A stretch of DNA of 64,000 nucleotides from Actinomycetospora lutea (GTDB taxonomy: Bacteria > Actinomycetota > Actinomycetes > Mycobacteriales > Pseudonocardiaceae), in assembly GCF_028737205.1 (NCBI RefSeq), contig NZ_JAQZAL010000020.1, positions 62,001 through 126,000 on the forward strand. The letters run 5' to 3'. A program made the translations under genes and the position numbers. The notes beneath the pieces are model-generated. The model saw only the letters and a list, made by a program, of their open reading frames with translations. It searched no databases and had not been told where the DNA came from. Every line of letters starts with the position of its first letter. The stretch's first letter is position 1. Shown here one piece after another: positions 18,412 through 27,654 of this stretch.

Positions 18412-19188
18412 TCAGCGTGCTCCCTCCTGCTCTCGCGGCGCGACGTCGTGGTCGGGGGTCTCGAGCGCCGGGGTGGGCTCGTCCTGGTTGGGCCGGCCCG
18501 CGATCGCCTCCACGACCGCGTCCCACCGCCGCCGCTCCCGCTCGGGGAACCGGCGCCGGCTGCGGGCGGCCTTCTTCGAGCCCTCGGGGTAGCGCCAGCG
18601 CGCCCAGGGCGAGGTCGGGCGGGCCAGGCGCACGGCGCCGAACAGGGCCACCAGGGGCACGAGCAACCCGAGCAGGCCGAGCAGCGGCCGGCCCTTGAAC
18701 AGGGCGATGACGGCGATCAGGCCGTTGACGACGATGGTCGCGACCAGCGCCACGACACCGTCGTTGGCGGTGGAGTCGAACGGGTTGGCCCCGACCACGA
18801 GCAGGGCCATCAGCGCCCCCACGACCATGACGGCGTCGACCGAGACGCGGCCCTCGCGCTCCCAGTACACGTCGGAGAGGTGCAGCCAGAGCGCGAACTC
18901 GTCGAGGGTGAGCGCCGCGCCCGCCCCGAACGCGGCGGCCAGCACGTAGAGCCAGGGCGGGTCGGGCTGGTAGGTGAACTCGCCGACGCCCGCGAGCAGC
19001 ATGAGGAAGATGCCGTGCACCAGGTGGTGCAGGTGGACCCCGCCCACGGCCTGGTTGCGGAACGGCCCCTTCCCGGCGCGGATCATCCGGACGATCACCC
19101 GCGTCGCGAGGAAGACGACGACGAACGAGCCCAGCATCCACGCGGCGCCGGCCCGGGCCTCGATGTCGAGCGACAGGTCAACGGTCAC
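18412..19188 (-). CDS. Integral membrane protein upstream of lysX
   Basis: This 258-residue protein has about six hydrophobic segments and a basic/acidic cytoplasmic tail (about 190-258). Conserved-looking polar motifs inside the membrane region are VHLHHLVHGIF (four His) and LDEFALWLHLSDVYW. These could bind metal or form a catalytic site, but the family is not recognised. GTG 19188 overlaps the stop of the DMT-like gene by four bases. One base separates its stop from the lysX start. The tight coupling suggests a role together with LysX. Confidence 0.8.
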   Translation of the reverse strand: MTVDLSLDIEARAGAAWMLGSFVVVFLATRVIVRMIRAGKGPFRNQAVGGVHLHHLVHGIFLMLLAGVGEFTYQPDPPWLYVLAAAFGAGAALTLDEFALWLHLSDVYWEREGRVSVDAVMVVGALMALLVVGANPFDSTANDGVVALVATIVVNGLIAVIALFKGRPLLGLLGLLVPLVALFGAVRLARPTSPWARWRYPEGSKKAARSRRRFPERERRRWDAVVEAIAGRPNQDEPTPALETPDHDVAPREQEGAR

Positions 19189-20072
19189 GGGGTCGACACC
19201 TCACGATCGGCGGAGTCCGACGTCGGCGCGGACGCGGCCGACGAACGGGAGAGGGCCGCGGTGGCCGCGACCATGAGCACCACGAGCAGGGCGATGAGGA
19301 CCCACTCGGCCCCGTCGGCGCGGACCTGCTCGACGAGCACGACCACGCCGAGCACGGCGGCGACGATCGGCTCGCCCACCGTCACCGCGGGCAGCGACGC
19401 CGCGAGCGGGCCGGCGCCGAACGCCGCCTGCTGCAGCAGCGTGCCGCCGAGCACGGCGACGACCAGCGCCCAGGTCTCCCAGGAGGTCAGGAGCTCGACG
19501 GGGCCGTCGCCCAGCGCGTCGACGACCGACTTGGTCAGCGCGGCGACCAGGCCGTAGGCGAGGCCGGTGGCCACGGCGAGCAACGCCGCGCGGCGCGGAC
19601 CCCGCTTGCGCCCGGCCAGCAGCACGCAGCCGGCGAGCAGGATGAGCAGGACCACCAGCGCGGGCAGCCAGTGGCGCAGCGGGGCACGGTCCTCGCCCGC
19701 GGTGGGCTCGCCGATGACGACGAACAGGGCCAGGGCCGCGACGAGCACCAGGGCCCACCGCACCTCGCTGCGGCCGATGCGCCGGCCGGTGAGTCGCGCC
19801 TCGAGCGGGAGCGCGAACAGCACGGTGGTGACGAGCAGCGGCTGGACGAGCAGCAGCGAGCCCACCCCGAGCGCCGCGGCCTGGACGACGAAGCCGCCGG
19901 TGTCGCCCACCGTGCCCGCCCACCAGCGCGGGGAGCGGACCAGGCGCAGGATCAGGCGGCCGCCGCGCGCCTCGTCGTCGGGGACGTCCGCGGCGGCGCC
20001 GCGCTGGGCGACGGAGGCGATCGCGAAGAGCAGGGCAGCCAGGACCGCGAGCGCGCCCGCGAGGAGCGTCAC
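19185..20072 (-). CDS. DMT-superfamily (EamA/NIPA-like) membrane transporter
   Basis: The 295-residue protein has about nine to ten hydrophobic segments with two repeat-like halves, as in the drug/metabolite transporter superfamily. Features include LFAIASVAQRGAA after helix 1, GVGSLLLVQPLLVTTVLFALPLEARLTGRR, and the second-half TVGEPIVAAVLGVVVLVEQV, which is typical of EamA-like proteins. The substrate is unknown. It is the first gene of the six-gene lysX operon reading toward lower coordinates, coupled by a GTGA overlap to the next gene. The GTG at 20072 has no strong ribosome site. Confidence 0.8.
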   Translation of the reverse strand: MTLLAGALAVLAALLFAIASVAQRGAAADVPDDEARGGRLILRLVRSPRWWAGTVGDTGGFVVQAAALGVGSLLLVQPLLVTTVLFALPLEARLTGRRIGRSEVRWALVLVAALALFVVIGEPTAGEDRAPLRHWLPALVVLLILLAGCVLLAGRKRGPRRAALLAVATGLAYGLVAALTKSVVDALGDGPVELLTSWETWALVVAVLGGTLLQQAAFGAGPLAASLPAVTVGEPIVAAVLGVVVLVEQVRADGAEWVLIALLVVLMVAATAALSRSSAASAPTSDSADREVSTP

Positions 20073-20258
20073 CTCGGCGCCCGGTCGACCGCTGTCACCC
20101 GGTCAGTGCAGCACTTGCCGACCACGGAACGCGACAAGATCTCGACGAGGCCACCCGATCGGGCGAGGAGTGGTCGAATTGCCGGTCTCGATGGTGACAG
20201 GGAGTGGAGATCACGCGCCGCACACGCGCACCATGCTCCGTTTGCCAGGATCCCGCGG

Positions 20259-20909
20259 ATGCGCTCGACCACGGCCGTCCTGGCCACCGCCCTGCCGGCC
20301 CTGGCCCTCGCCGTCCTTGGCAGCTCCCACCCCGCGGTGCTCAGCCCGGAGTCAGCGTCCTGGTGGCGCGACCTGCACGTCATCGGGCTCGTGCTCTTCC
20401 CGCTCCTCGCCCTCGGGCCCTGGGCGGTGGTGCGGGTGTCGAAGCCCGCCGGCCCGGTGGGATGGGTGCTCGAGGGGCTCGCCGTCGTGCTCGGGCTCGT
20501 CTACGCCGCCTTCTACGGCGCGCTCGACGCCCTCGCCGGCATCGGCGGCGGCCACGAGACGATGCGCGTCGGCCCCGGTCCGTGGGTCGCGGCGCTGTTC
20601 GAGATCGCCGACGCGCTCGGCGTCCGCGGCGCCTACGCCTACCTCGCCGCGACCGTGCTCGCCGCGGTGCTCGCGCTGGTCGCGGCGCCGGGCGTGTGGC
20701 GGGTGCTCGCGGCGACCGGGGCCCTGTTCGCGGTCGTCGGCGCCTGGTCGTTCCTCACCAGCCACATCTACTGGCCCGTCGGCGTCGCCACCATGGTCAT
20801 GCTCGGGATCGGGCACACGGCCATGGCGCTCGCGGCGACCCGGCGCCGGGCGGCCGGGCGGCACGGTCGGGCGGCCGCGCCGGCGGAGCACCGGGTGTCG
20901 CGTCCCTAG
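20259..20909 (+). CDS. Polytopic membrane protein of unknown function
   Basis: This 216-residue protein has about six hydrophobic helices and a basic Arg/Ala tail. Helix boundaries carry WWRDLHVIGLVLFPLLALGPWAVVR, GALDALAGIGGGHETMR and SFLTSHIYWPVGVATMVMLG. No family is recognised. ATG 20259 follows an AGGA site by 8 bases. It is the first gene of the plus-strand wall-polymer block, but nothing in its sequence links it to glycan work. Confidence 0.72.
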   Translation: MRSTTAVLATALPALALAVLGSSHPAVLSPESASWWRDLHVIGLVLFPLLALGPWAVVRVSKPAGPVGWVLEGLAVVLGLVYAAFYGALDALAGIGGGHETMRVGPGPWVAALFEIADALGVRGAYAYLAATVLAAVLALVAAPGVWRVLAATGALFAVVGAWSFLTSHIYWPVGVATMVMLGIGHTAMALAATRRRAAGRHGRAAAPAEHRVSRP

Positions 20910-20987
20910 CGTCCCGTCCGGCTCCACGCACCGACCGGCGCCCGCGACGGCGTCGACCCCGTCGGCCCTCTCCGCTTGCATGGTCCG

Positions 20988-22079
20988 GTGACGCTGACGC
21001 TGACGCTGCCGGGCCGGGTCCCGGCGACCCCGGAGCCGGACCCGGCGTCGGACGTCGCCGTCCCCCGCCCGCGGCGACCCCGGGGCCGCCTGGTGCTGCT
21101 GCTCGGCGTCCTCGCCGTGCTCCTCGCCGCGTCGGTGGGCCCCCCGCGCAGCGGGCCGTTCACGACCGTTCCGGGCCGTGACGCCGCGGCCGAGGTCCGC
21201 CTCGAGCGCCTGCCCGTCCCCGACCCCGGCCACCCCGGAGCGCTCGCCCACCGTGGCGGCCCGCGGGTCCCAGTGCGCCCCGCCGCGATCGCGCCCGCGC
21301 TCGAGCACCCCGAGGACTGGGTGCCGTTCCCGGCCCCGCAGGAGTGCCGGGTCGCCGACCCCGGACCCCCGCTGCTCGTGTGCGGCGAGGAGACGCCCTG
21401 GCCCCCGGTCCGGCGCATCGTCGTCGTCGGCGACTCCCACGCCCAGCAGTACTCCGGCGCCCTGGACGCGCTCGCCGCCGAGCGCCACTGGCAGGTCGTC
21501 CGGATGCTGCGCGGCGCCTGCCCCTTCTCGACCGCCTCGGAGACCGCACCCGGGTCGCCGGGCTGCATCGCCTGGAACGCCGCGGCGCGGGCCCAGATCC
21601 TCGCCCTGCGCCCCGACCTGGTGGTGACCACCGCGACGCGCGACGTCCGGATCGGGCCCACGGAGACCACGCCCCCCGGGTTCGTGCGCGCCTGGCGGGA
21701 GCTCGACGCCGCGGGCATCCGGGTCCTGGCCATCCGCGACAACCCGCGCTACGACCGCTCCCCCGTCGACTGCGTGCGGCACGAGGGCGCCGGGGCGGCG
21801 GGGTGCGCGGTGCCCCGCGACCTGCTCCTGAGCCCCGTGGCGCCCTACCGGCGCCTGCCCGACGTCCCCCCGAACGTGACCTTCTTCGACCCCTCGGACC
21901 ACCTCTGCACGCCGACCACGTGCCCCCCGGTCGTCGGCAACGTCCTCGTCAACTTCGACGCGAACCACCTCAGCGCGACCTTCACCCGGACCCTCGGTCC
22001 CGTCCTCTCGGAGCAGCTCGAGCCGCTCCTCGCCGCACCGGCAGCGCGTCCGGACGCACCCCGTGGCATCGGTCGGTGA
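20988..22079 (+). CDS. Free-standing SGNH-domain protein, membrane anchored
   Basis: This 363-residue protein has one N-terminal membrane helix (about 36-53) and an extracytoplasmic SGNH hydrolase/transferase domain. Block I is VVVGDSHAQQY with the nucleophile Ser150. The C-terminal D324-x2-H327 in FDANHLSATF completes the catalytic dyad. The domain is clearly related to the C-terminal half of the next gene (shared CPFSTxSET, TPPGFVxAWR and IRDNPR/VRDNPR motifs), where it is fused to an AT3 acyltransferase. A plausible role is O-acyl transfer to wall polysaccharide together with that partner. GTG 20988 is preferred. A TTG four codons earlier is possible. Confidence 0.8.
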   Translation: MTLTLTLPGRVPATPEPDPASDVAVPRPRRPRGRLVLLLGVLAVLLAASVGPPRSGPFTTVPGRDAAAEVRLERLPVPDPGHPGALAHRGGPRVPVRPAAIAPALEHPEDWVPFPAPQECRVADPGPPLLVCGEETPWPPVRRIVVVGDSHAQQYSGALDALAAERHWQVVRMLRGACPFSTASETAPGSPGCIAWNAAARAQILALRPDLVVTTATRDVRIGPTETTPPGFVRAWRELDAAGIRVLAIRDNPRYDRSPVDCVRHEGAGAAGCAVPRDLLLSPVAPYRRLPDVPPNVTFFDPSDHLCTPTTCPPVVGNVLVNFDANHLSATFTRTLGPVLSEQLEPLLAAPAARPDAPRGIGR

Positions 22080-22133
22080 TCGAGCAGGCACCATCGGTAT
22101 CGACGGACGGCACGCGACGAGGGGAGTGGCGCC

Positions 22134-24212
22134 GTGACCTCGACGGCCGACCGGGACGCCGCGCGCGCCCCGCGAGCCGCCGCCGCGGGCCTCCCCACCA
22201 CCCCGTCACCGGCGCCGCCGACCGCCCCCACCCGGGTCCGGTTCCGCCCCGAGATCGAGGGGCTGCGGGCCCTGGCGTCGCTCCTCGTGGTGATCTACCA
22301 CGTCTGGGTCGGCCGCGTCTCGGGCGGCGTGGACGTCTTCTTCGTGCTCACCGGCTTCCTCGCGGTCGGACAGCTGCTGCGGGCCTCCGAGCGCGGGCAC
22401 ATCGACCTGGTCGCGCAGTGGGGCCGCACCCTGCGCCGCCTCGTCCCCCCGGCCGTCGTGGTCCTGGCCGGCACGGTCGTCGCCTCGCTGCTCTTCCTGC
22501 CCGAGTCCCGGTGGGCGCAGACCCTGCGCGAGGTCGTGGCGTCCGCGACCTTCACCGAGAACTGGAAGCTCGCCGCCGACTCGGTCGACTACTACGCCGC
22601 GCACCACACGGCGAGCGTCGTCCAGCACTTCTGGTCGCTGTCCATCCAGGGGCAGTTCGCGCTCGTGTTCCCCGTGCTCGTCGTGGGCGGTGTGCTCCTG
22701 GCCCGCCACCGGGGCGCCGGCCTGCGGGGCACGGTCACGGCGGTCCTCGCGGCGGCGACGGCCCTGTCGTTCGGCTACTCGGTGTGGCTCACGGCGCTCG
22801 ACCAGCAGCTGGCGTACTTCCACTCCCTGACCCGTGTCTGGGAGTTCACCCTCGGCGCGCTGCTCGCCCTGGTCATCGACCGCCTCGACCTCCCCGTCGT
22901 CCTGCGCGTCGTCCTCGGGTGGGCGGGGGTCGTCGGTCTGGTCTCGTGCGGGGTGGCGCTCGACGTCGAGGGCGGGTTCCCCGGCTACCTCGCGGCCTGG
23001 CCGGTGCTCTGCACGGTCGCGGTGCTCGTCGCGGGGAGCACGGGGCACGCCCTGTCCGCCGACCGGCACCTGACCTCGCGGCCGCTGCAGTACCTCGGCA
23101 GCATCAGCTTCCCGCTGTACCTGTGGCACTGGCCGGTGCTGCTGCTCGCCCTCCAGGTGACCCACAAGGACGCGCCGGGCTGGGCGCTCGGCTCCGCGGT
23201 GATCGTCACGTCGATCGCGCTGGCCGCGGGCACCCGCGCGCTGGTCGAGCGCCCGCTCGCCACCTCGCGCGTGGGGCGGGGCTCGCGGTGGGGCAACCAC
23301 CGGCTGGCCGCGGTCGCGCTCGTCCCCCTGGTCGTCATCGTGCTCGTGTGGCACGGGCTGACCACCGTGCGGGCCCAGCCCGACGGCACCCCGGGCGACG
23401 CCGACCACCCCGGCGCGATCAGCCGGCAGGCGGGGTTCGTCCACCAGGGCTCCCCCGACGCGCCCCTGCTCCCGCCGGCCGTGTCGTCCTCCGACGACTG
23501 GGTCTACTACAAGGACGGCGGCGACTGCCGCTGGCTGCCCTACCCGGTGCTCGAGGAGTGCACGTTCGTCGGGGCGCCGGACCCGAACGCCCCCACGATC
23601 GTCGTCGTCGGCGACTCGCACATGCAGCAGTTCCTGCCGGCCGTCGCGCCGATCGCGCGCGAGCGCGGGTGGCGGGTCACCACCCTGATCCGGGGCAACT
23701 GCCCGTTCTCCACGGGCTCGGAGACCGTCGCCGACCGGAGGTGCGCCGACACCAACCAGGCCGCGATCGCCCACGTCGCCCGCACCCGCCCGGCCCTCGT
23801 GGTCGCCGACGCAAGCCGCAACGTCCGCCTCGGGCTCACCGAGTCGACCCCGCCGGGGTTCGTCGAGGCCTGGCGCCGGCTGGGTGACGCCGGGGTCCCC
23901 GTGCTCGCCGTCCGGGACAACCCCCGCTTCGACACCGCGCCCCCGAGCTGCATCGACACCTACGGGCGGGGCGCGCCCGAGTGCCTCGTCCCCCGGTCGG
24001 CCATCTACCGGCCGCAGCTGTCGATCGCGGGCGGGCCGCCCCCGAACACCACGGTGCTCGACCTCAGCGACAGCATCTGCGACGCGCACTGGTGCCCGCC
24101 CGAGATCGGGAACATCCTGGTGTACCTCGACAGCAACCACCTGACGGCCAGCTTCTCGGCCACGCTCGCCCCGGTCGTCGGCCGGCAGATCGCCGCCGTG
24201 ATCGATCGATGA
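22134..24212 (+). CDS. AT3-SGNH O-acyltransferase (OafA/SucT-like)
   Basis: The 692-residue protein combines an acyltransferase-3 membrane domain (about 35-420, ten or so helices) with a C-terminal SGNH domain. FRPEIEGLRALA and the active-site His56 in VIYHVW mark the AT3 part. VVVGDSHMQQ (Ser495) and D666-x2-H669 in LDSNHLTASF mark the SGNH part. Such proteins acetylate or succinylate extracytoplasmic glycans. In mycobacteria an AT3-SGNH protein (SucT) succinylates arabinan, which makes arabinogalactan a reasonable target here. GTG 22134 follows a GGGGAG site. The gene lies between a free SGNH gene and a GlfT2-like gene. Confidence 0.9.
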   Translation: MTSTADRDAARAPRAAAAGLPTTPSPAPPTAPTRVRFRPEIEGLRALASLLVVIYHVWVGRVSGGVDVFFVLTGFLAVGQLLRASERGHIDLVAQWGRTLRRLVPPAVVVLAGTVVASLLFLPESRWAQTLREVVASATFTENWKLAADSVDYYAAHHTASVVQHFWSLSIQGQFALVFPVLVVGGVLLARHRGAGLRGTVTAVLAAATALSFGYSVWLTALDQQLAYFHSLTRVWEFTLGALLALVIDRLDLPVVLRVVLGWAGVVGLVSCGVALDVEGGFPGYLAAWPVLCTVAVLVAGSTGHALSADRHLTSRPLQYLGSISFPLYLWHWPVLLLALQVTHKDAPGWALGSAVIVTSIALAAGTRALVERPLATSRVGRGSRWGNHRLAAVALVPLVVIVLVWHGLTTVRAQPDGTPGDADHPGAISRQAGFVHQGSPDAPLLPPAVSSSDDWVYYKDGGDCRWLPYPVLEECTFVGAPDPNAPTIVVVGDSHMQQFLPAVAPIARERGWRVTTLIRGNCPFSTGSETVADRRCADTNQAAIAHVARTRPALVVADASRNVRLGLTESTPPGFVEAWRRLGDAGVPVLAVRDNPRFDTAPPSCIDTYGRGAPECLVPRSAIYRPQLSIAGGPPPNTTVLDLSDSICDAHWCPPEIGNILVYLDSNHLTASFSATLAPVVGRQIAAVIDR

Positions 24213-24249
24213 CCCGCCAGCCCCCTCGTCCCCGGAGGATCCCGCGCGC

Positions 24250-26142
24250 ATGACCAACGTCGCCGAACGATCGGCCCCGCGCCCGACGCCGGAGCCGGGC
24301 GACGCCGAGCGCCTCGTCGTCGCGCGCGGGCTGTTCGCCGGCCCGTCGCCCGAGCTCCCGGAGGATCTCTACCTCGAGGTCGAGACCGGGCGGGCCGAGC
24401 GTGCGCGGCGCGCCGTGCGGGTGGGCGCGTGGAGCCGGGTGAGCGCCAACACCTACTTCGGCCGCTTCCCCGCGAGCTACTGGCAGCGCTGGACGACCGC
24501 GCGCGAGGTCCGGTACGAGGCCCGGGTCCGCGGGGTCGGCCGCATCGCGCTGCGGGCGTCGGACACCAACGGCGTGCCGCGCACCGTGGCCGTCCGGGCC
24601 GCCCGCGACGAGGACGTCCGGCTCGCCGCGCCGCTGGACCGCTTCCTCGACGGGGGCGGTCTGTGGATCGAGGTCACCACCGCCGACGACGAGCTCGTGC
24701 TGGACGAGGCGCGCTGGACGGTGCCGGCGCCGACGACCCGCCGCGCCACCTCGGTCGTCATCTGCACCCACAACCGCGCCGACGACTGCGTCGCCACCCT
24801 GCAGGCCCTCACCGGCGAGCAGGACGCGGTGGACGTGCTGCACCAGGTCCTCGTCGTCGACCAGGGCACCGACCGCGTGGAGACGCGGCCCGGGCACGCC
24901 GAGGTCGCCGCCCGGCTCGGGAGCCGGTTCCGCTACCTGACCCAGCCCAACCTCGGCGGGTCCGGCGGGTTCACCCGCGGGCTCCACGAGATCGTCGAGG
25001 CCGGCGGCCCGCGGGGGGACGACGCCCACGACGTGATCTTCATGGACGACGACATCCGGTGCGAGCCCGAGGTCATCGTCCGCCTCGCCGCCTTCGCGCA
25101 CTACACCGCGCACCCGACCGTGGTCGGCGCGCAGATGCTCAACCTGCTCCACCCGACGCAGGTCCTCGCCGGCGCTGAGTACGCGGTGCCCGAGGAGCTG
25201 TCCAACGGGTTCGTCAGCCCCGGCGCGGTCGGCGAGTCCGACGTCACGACCTTCTTCCCGGACGGGACGAAGAACGTGCAGGACCGCCGCGTCGACGCGG
25301 GCTACACCGGCTGGTGGTCGTGCCTGATCCCGGCGGAGCTGGTGCGCCGGGCCGGCTACCCGCTGCCGCTGTTCTTCCAGTGGGACGACGTCGAGTACTG
25401 CTACCGCGCCCGGGCGCACGGGGTCCCGACGGTGACGCTGCCGGGGGCGGGGGTGTGGCACGCCGACTTCCCGTGGAAGGACTGGGACGACTGGCACCGC
25501 TACTTCAACCTGCGCAACGCCATGATCACCGCCGCGCTGCACACCGACTTCCCGACGTCGCGCATCGTGCGGACCCTGGGCGACCTGCTCGCCCGCTACC
25601 TGCTGGCCATGAACTACGGCCTGGCGGCGACGCTGGTCAAGGCCGTCGAGGACTTCCTGCGCGGGCCCGAGGTGACCGAGGACGGCGGCGCGTCCGCGAC
25701 GCAGGCGGTGCGCGGCCTGCGCTCCGGTCACGGCGAGACCGTCGCCCACCGCGTCGACGAGGCCCCCGACCTCGGGCCCACCCAGATGCCGATCGTGCGC
25801 AGCGGCCCGGAGCCCACCCGGACGCGCCTGGTCATGGCGAAGCGGGCGCTGCAGCAGGCGCTGGGCCGCACCCCCCACCACGAGGGGCTCGTCGGCGCCG
25901 GCGAGGCCGACTGGTGGCACATCGCGCTGTTCGACCGGGTCGCGGTGACGGACGCGGGCCAGGGCGGCGTGCGCATCCGCCGCCGCGACCCCGAGGCCCT
26001 GCGCACCATCGGCCGGGACGGCGCCCGGGTGCTGTGGCGGCTGACGCGCGAGGGCTCCGCCGCGGCGCAGCGCTGGCGGGCCGCCGCCCCGGTGCTGGGC
26101 TCGTCGGACAACTGGCGCCGGCTGTTCCGCGGCGGCTCCTGA
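24250..26142 (+). CDS. Galactofuranosyltransferase-like enzyme (GlfT2 paralogue, copy 2)
   Basis: The 630-residue enzyme has the same architecture as the GlfT2 at 5.5-7.6 kb. An N-terminal beta domain with NTYFGRFPASYWQRW (compare FNAFPAAYWRRW in copy 1) is followed by the GT-A core SVVICTHNRADDC. Catalytic elements are DDD at 266-268, GWWSCLIP, WDDVEYCYR (Asp379, Asp380, Glu382) and His404 in VWHADFPWKDW. All metal and acceptor residues are retained, so it should be active. It may add a second galactofuranose pattern or act on another acceptor. It may equally be the true galactan polymerase while copy 1 does something else. ATG 24250 has a GGAGGA site about 10 bases upstream and follows the AT3-SGNH gene by 37 bases. 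Confidence 0.9.
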   Translation: MTNVAERSAPRPTPEPGDAERLVVARGLFAGPSPELPEDLYLEVETGRAERARRAVRVGAWSRVSANTYFGRFPASYWQRWTTAREVRYEARVRGVGRIALRASDTNGVPRTVAVRAARDEDVRLAAPLDRFLDGGGLWIEVTTADDELVLDEARWTVPAPTTRRATSVVICTHNRADDCVATLQALTGEQDAVDVLHQVLVVDQGTDRVETRPGHAEVAARLGSRFRYLTQPNLGGSGGFTRGLHEIVEAGGPRGDDAHDVIFMDDDIRCEPEVIVRLAAFAHYTAHPTVVGAQMLNLLHPTQVLAGAEYAVPEELSNGFVSPGAVGESDVTTFFPDGTKNVQDRRVDAGYTGWWSCLIPAELVRRAGYPLPLFFQWDDVEYCYRARAHGVPTVTLPGAGVWHADFPWKDWDDWHRYFNLRNAMITAALHTDFPTSRIVRTLGDLLARYLLAMNYGLAATLVKAVEDFLRGPEVTEDGGASATQAVRGLRSGHGETVAHRVDEAPDLGPTQMPIVRSGPEPTRTRLVMAKRALQQALGRTPHHEGLVGAGEADWWHIALFDRVAVTDAGQGGVRIRRRDPEALRTIGRDGARVLWRLTREGSAAAQRWRAAAPVLGSSDNWRRLFRGGS

Positions 26143-26163
26143 CCGCGCCGCTCGGTCCCCGCG

Positions 26164-27645
26164 TCAGCCGCAGGCGGTGCCGTCCAGCGGCGGGCAGTCC
26201 TCCGAGACCCGGTAGTAGGCGACGACGTCGTCCGGGGTCAGTGCGGGGGCCCGGCCGGCGCGCTCGTCGAGCATGAAGATCATGGCGAGGGTGCGGGTCC
26301 CGCCCCACCCGTCCCCGACCGCGCGCGGGTCGAGGCGCCCGGCGCGCAGCTCGTCGGCGAGGCGGGCGAGGGTGCTGGCCTGGTCGCCGCGCGGGTCGAC
26401 CGGGAAGGGCCAGTCGATCGGGAGCGCGCGCTCCCCCGACGCGAGCTCGGCGCGCCAGCTCACCGTCGCCGACACGGTCGGCACGGCCACCGCGATCAGC
26501 AGCACCACGGGGAGCGCGAGGGCCACGCGCGGCCCGCGGTCGGCCACCCACCGCGCCACGACGTCGACGCCCACCGCGGCCGCCAGCCCGAGCACCGCCA
26601 CCGCGAGGACCACGCGCCGGGTGCCGGGCACGCCGCTGGAGACCGCGTAGAGACCGACCGCGGACACCCCCGCCACCGCCCAGGGCCAGAGCAGGGCACC
26701 GCGGGCCGCCAGCGCGATCCCGGCGGCGAGCAGGAGCGCCACGGCGATCGCGGGCCCGCCGAGGGCCGGCAGGTCGGAGAAGTAGTAGTACGACGATCCC
26801 GAGGCCAGCGTGTAGCGCACGAGCTCGTCCAGGTGCGTGCCGACCTGGGAGAGGTCGGCGCCGCTGCGGCCGCCGCCGGTGACGACGATGCCGCCGTTGC
26901 GCCACCACGCCAGCGGGGCCAGCACGAGGAGCAGGCCCCCGAGCGCCCCGGCGAGGGCGGGCACGACCGCGCGCACGTCGCGGACCCGTGTCACCGCGAC
27001 GGCGACGACGGCCACCGCGGTCGCGAGGCCCGCGGTGTAGAGCGACACCGCGAGGCCGGCCAGCACCGGGCCGAGCCACCACCACCGGCGTCGCGAGGTG
27101 ACGACGAGCAGGGCCGCGAGACCGACCACGACGTCGAGCGGGGTCTCGATCGCGACCCACGCCATCACCGCGACCCCGGGCAGCAGCACGCCCAGCCCGC
27201 CGGCGAGCACGCCGCCCGCCCGCCCGGTGCCCAGGCGGCGCCGGGCCATCAGGTAGAGCAGCGGCGCCAGCAGGGCGGTGGCGACGGCCTTCCACTTGCG
27301 CGCGGAGAGCAGGCCGTAGTCGGGGTCGAGGTGCCCCGCGACCCAGTAGAAGAGCTGCCCGCCGGCGTTCGTGCTCCACATCGAGGGCTGCCAGCCCATC
27401 GCGAGCGCCATCGTGTCGCGATGGGTGATCGAGGCCTCCTCACCGGTGATCACCCCCTGCGCCGACGCCCCGCGGGTCAGCCAGAGGAACCACGCGGCGG
27501 CGAGGACGAACAGGGCGAGCGCCAGGAGCAGGTCGGCGCGGCTCCACGCCGGCGGGCCCGGACGGTCGGCGAGCGGCGAGCGGCGCGCGCCGGCGCTCGC
27601 GAGGGGGACCGTCGGGGGCGGCGCCTGCCCGAGCTGCTCGGTCAC
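26164..27645 (-). CDS. Polytopic membrane protein, possibly a GT-C-type glycosyltransferase
   Basis: The 493-residue protein has about ten to twelve hydrophobic helices and a C-terminal soluble tail of about 90 residues with three cysteines (EDCPPLDGTACG at the end). The first loop, between helix 1 and 2, contains ITGEEASITHRDTMAL and the WSTNAGGQLFYW segment, which is where GT-C enzymes keep acidic catalytic residues. No family match is certain. It follows a methyltransferase gene by 9 bases, and a GT4 gene lies further upstream, so a three-gene minus-strand operon is likely. Location suggests wall or surface glycan work. Confidence 0.65.
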   Translation of the reverse strand: MTEQLGQAPPPTVPLASAGARRSPLADRPGPPAWSRADLLLALALFVLAAAWFLWLTRGASAQGVITGEEASITHRDTMALAMGWQPSMWSTNAGGQLFYWVAGHLDPDYGLLSARKWKAVATALLAPLLYLMARRRLGTGRAGGVLAGGLGVLLPGVAVMAWVAIETPLDVVVGLAALLVVTSRRRWWWLGPVLAGLAVSLYTAGLATAVAVVAVAVTRVRDVRAVVPALAGALGGLLLVLAPLAWWRNGGIVVTGGGRSGADLSQVGTHLDELVRYTLASGSSYYYFSDLPALGGPAIAVALLLAAGIALAARGALLWPWAVAGVSAVGLYAVSSGVPGTRRVVLAVAVLGLAAAVGVDVVARWVADRGPRVALALPVVLLIAVAVPTVSATVSWRAELASGERALPIDWPFPVDPRGDQASTLARLADELRAGRLDPRAVGDGWGGTRTLAMIFMLDERAGRAPALTPDDVVAYYRVSEDCPPLDGTACG

Positions 27646-27654
27646 GGCACGAGG

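Noticed and set aside
15144-18698. Very long plus-strand open frame opposite lysX
   Set aside because: High GC leaves the antisense strand open. The lysX protein on the minus strand has clear motifs and explains the sequence.
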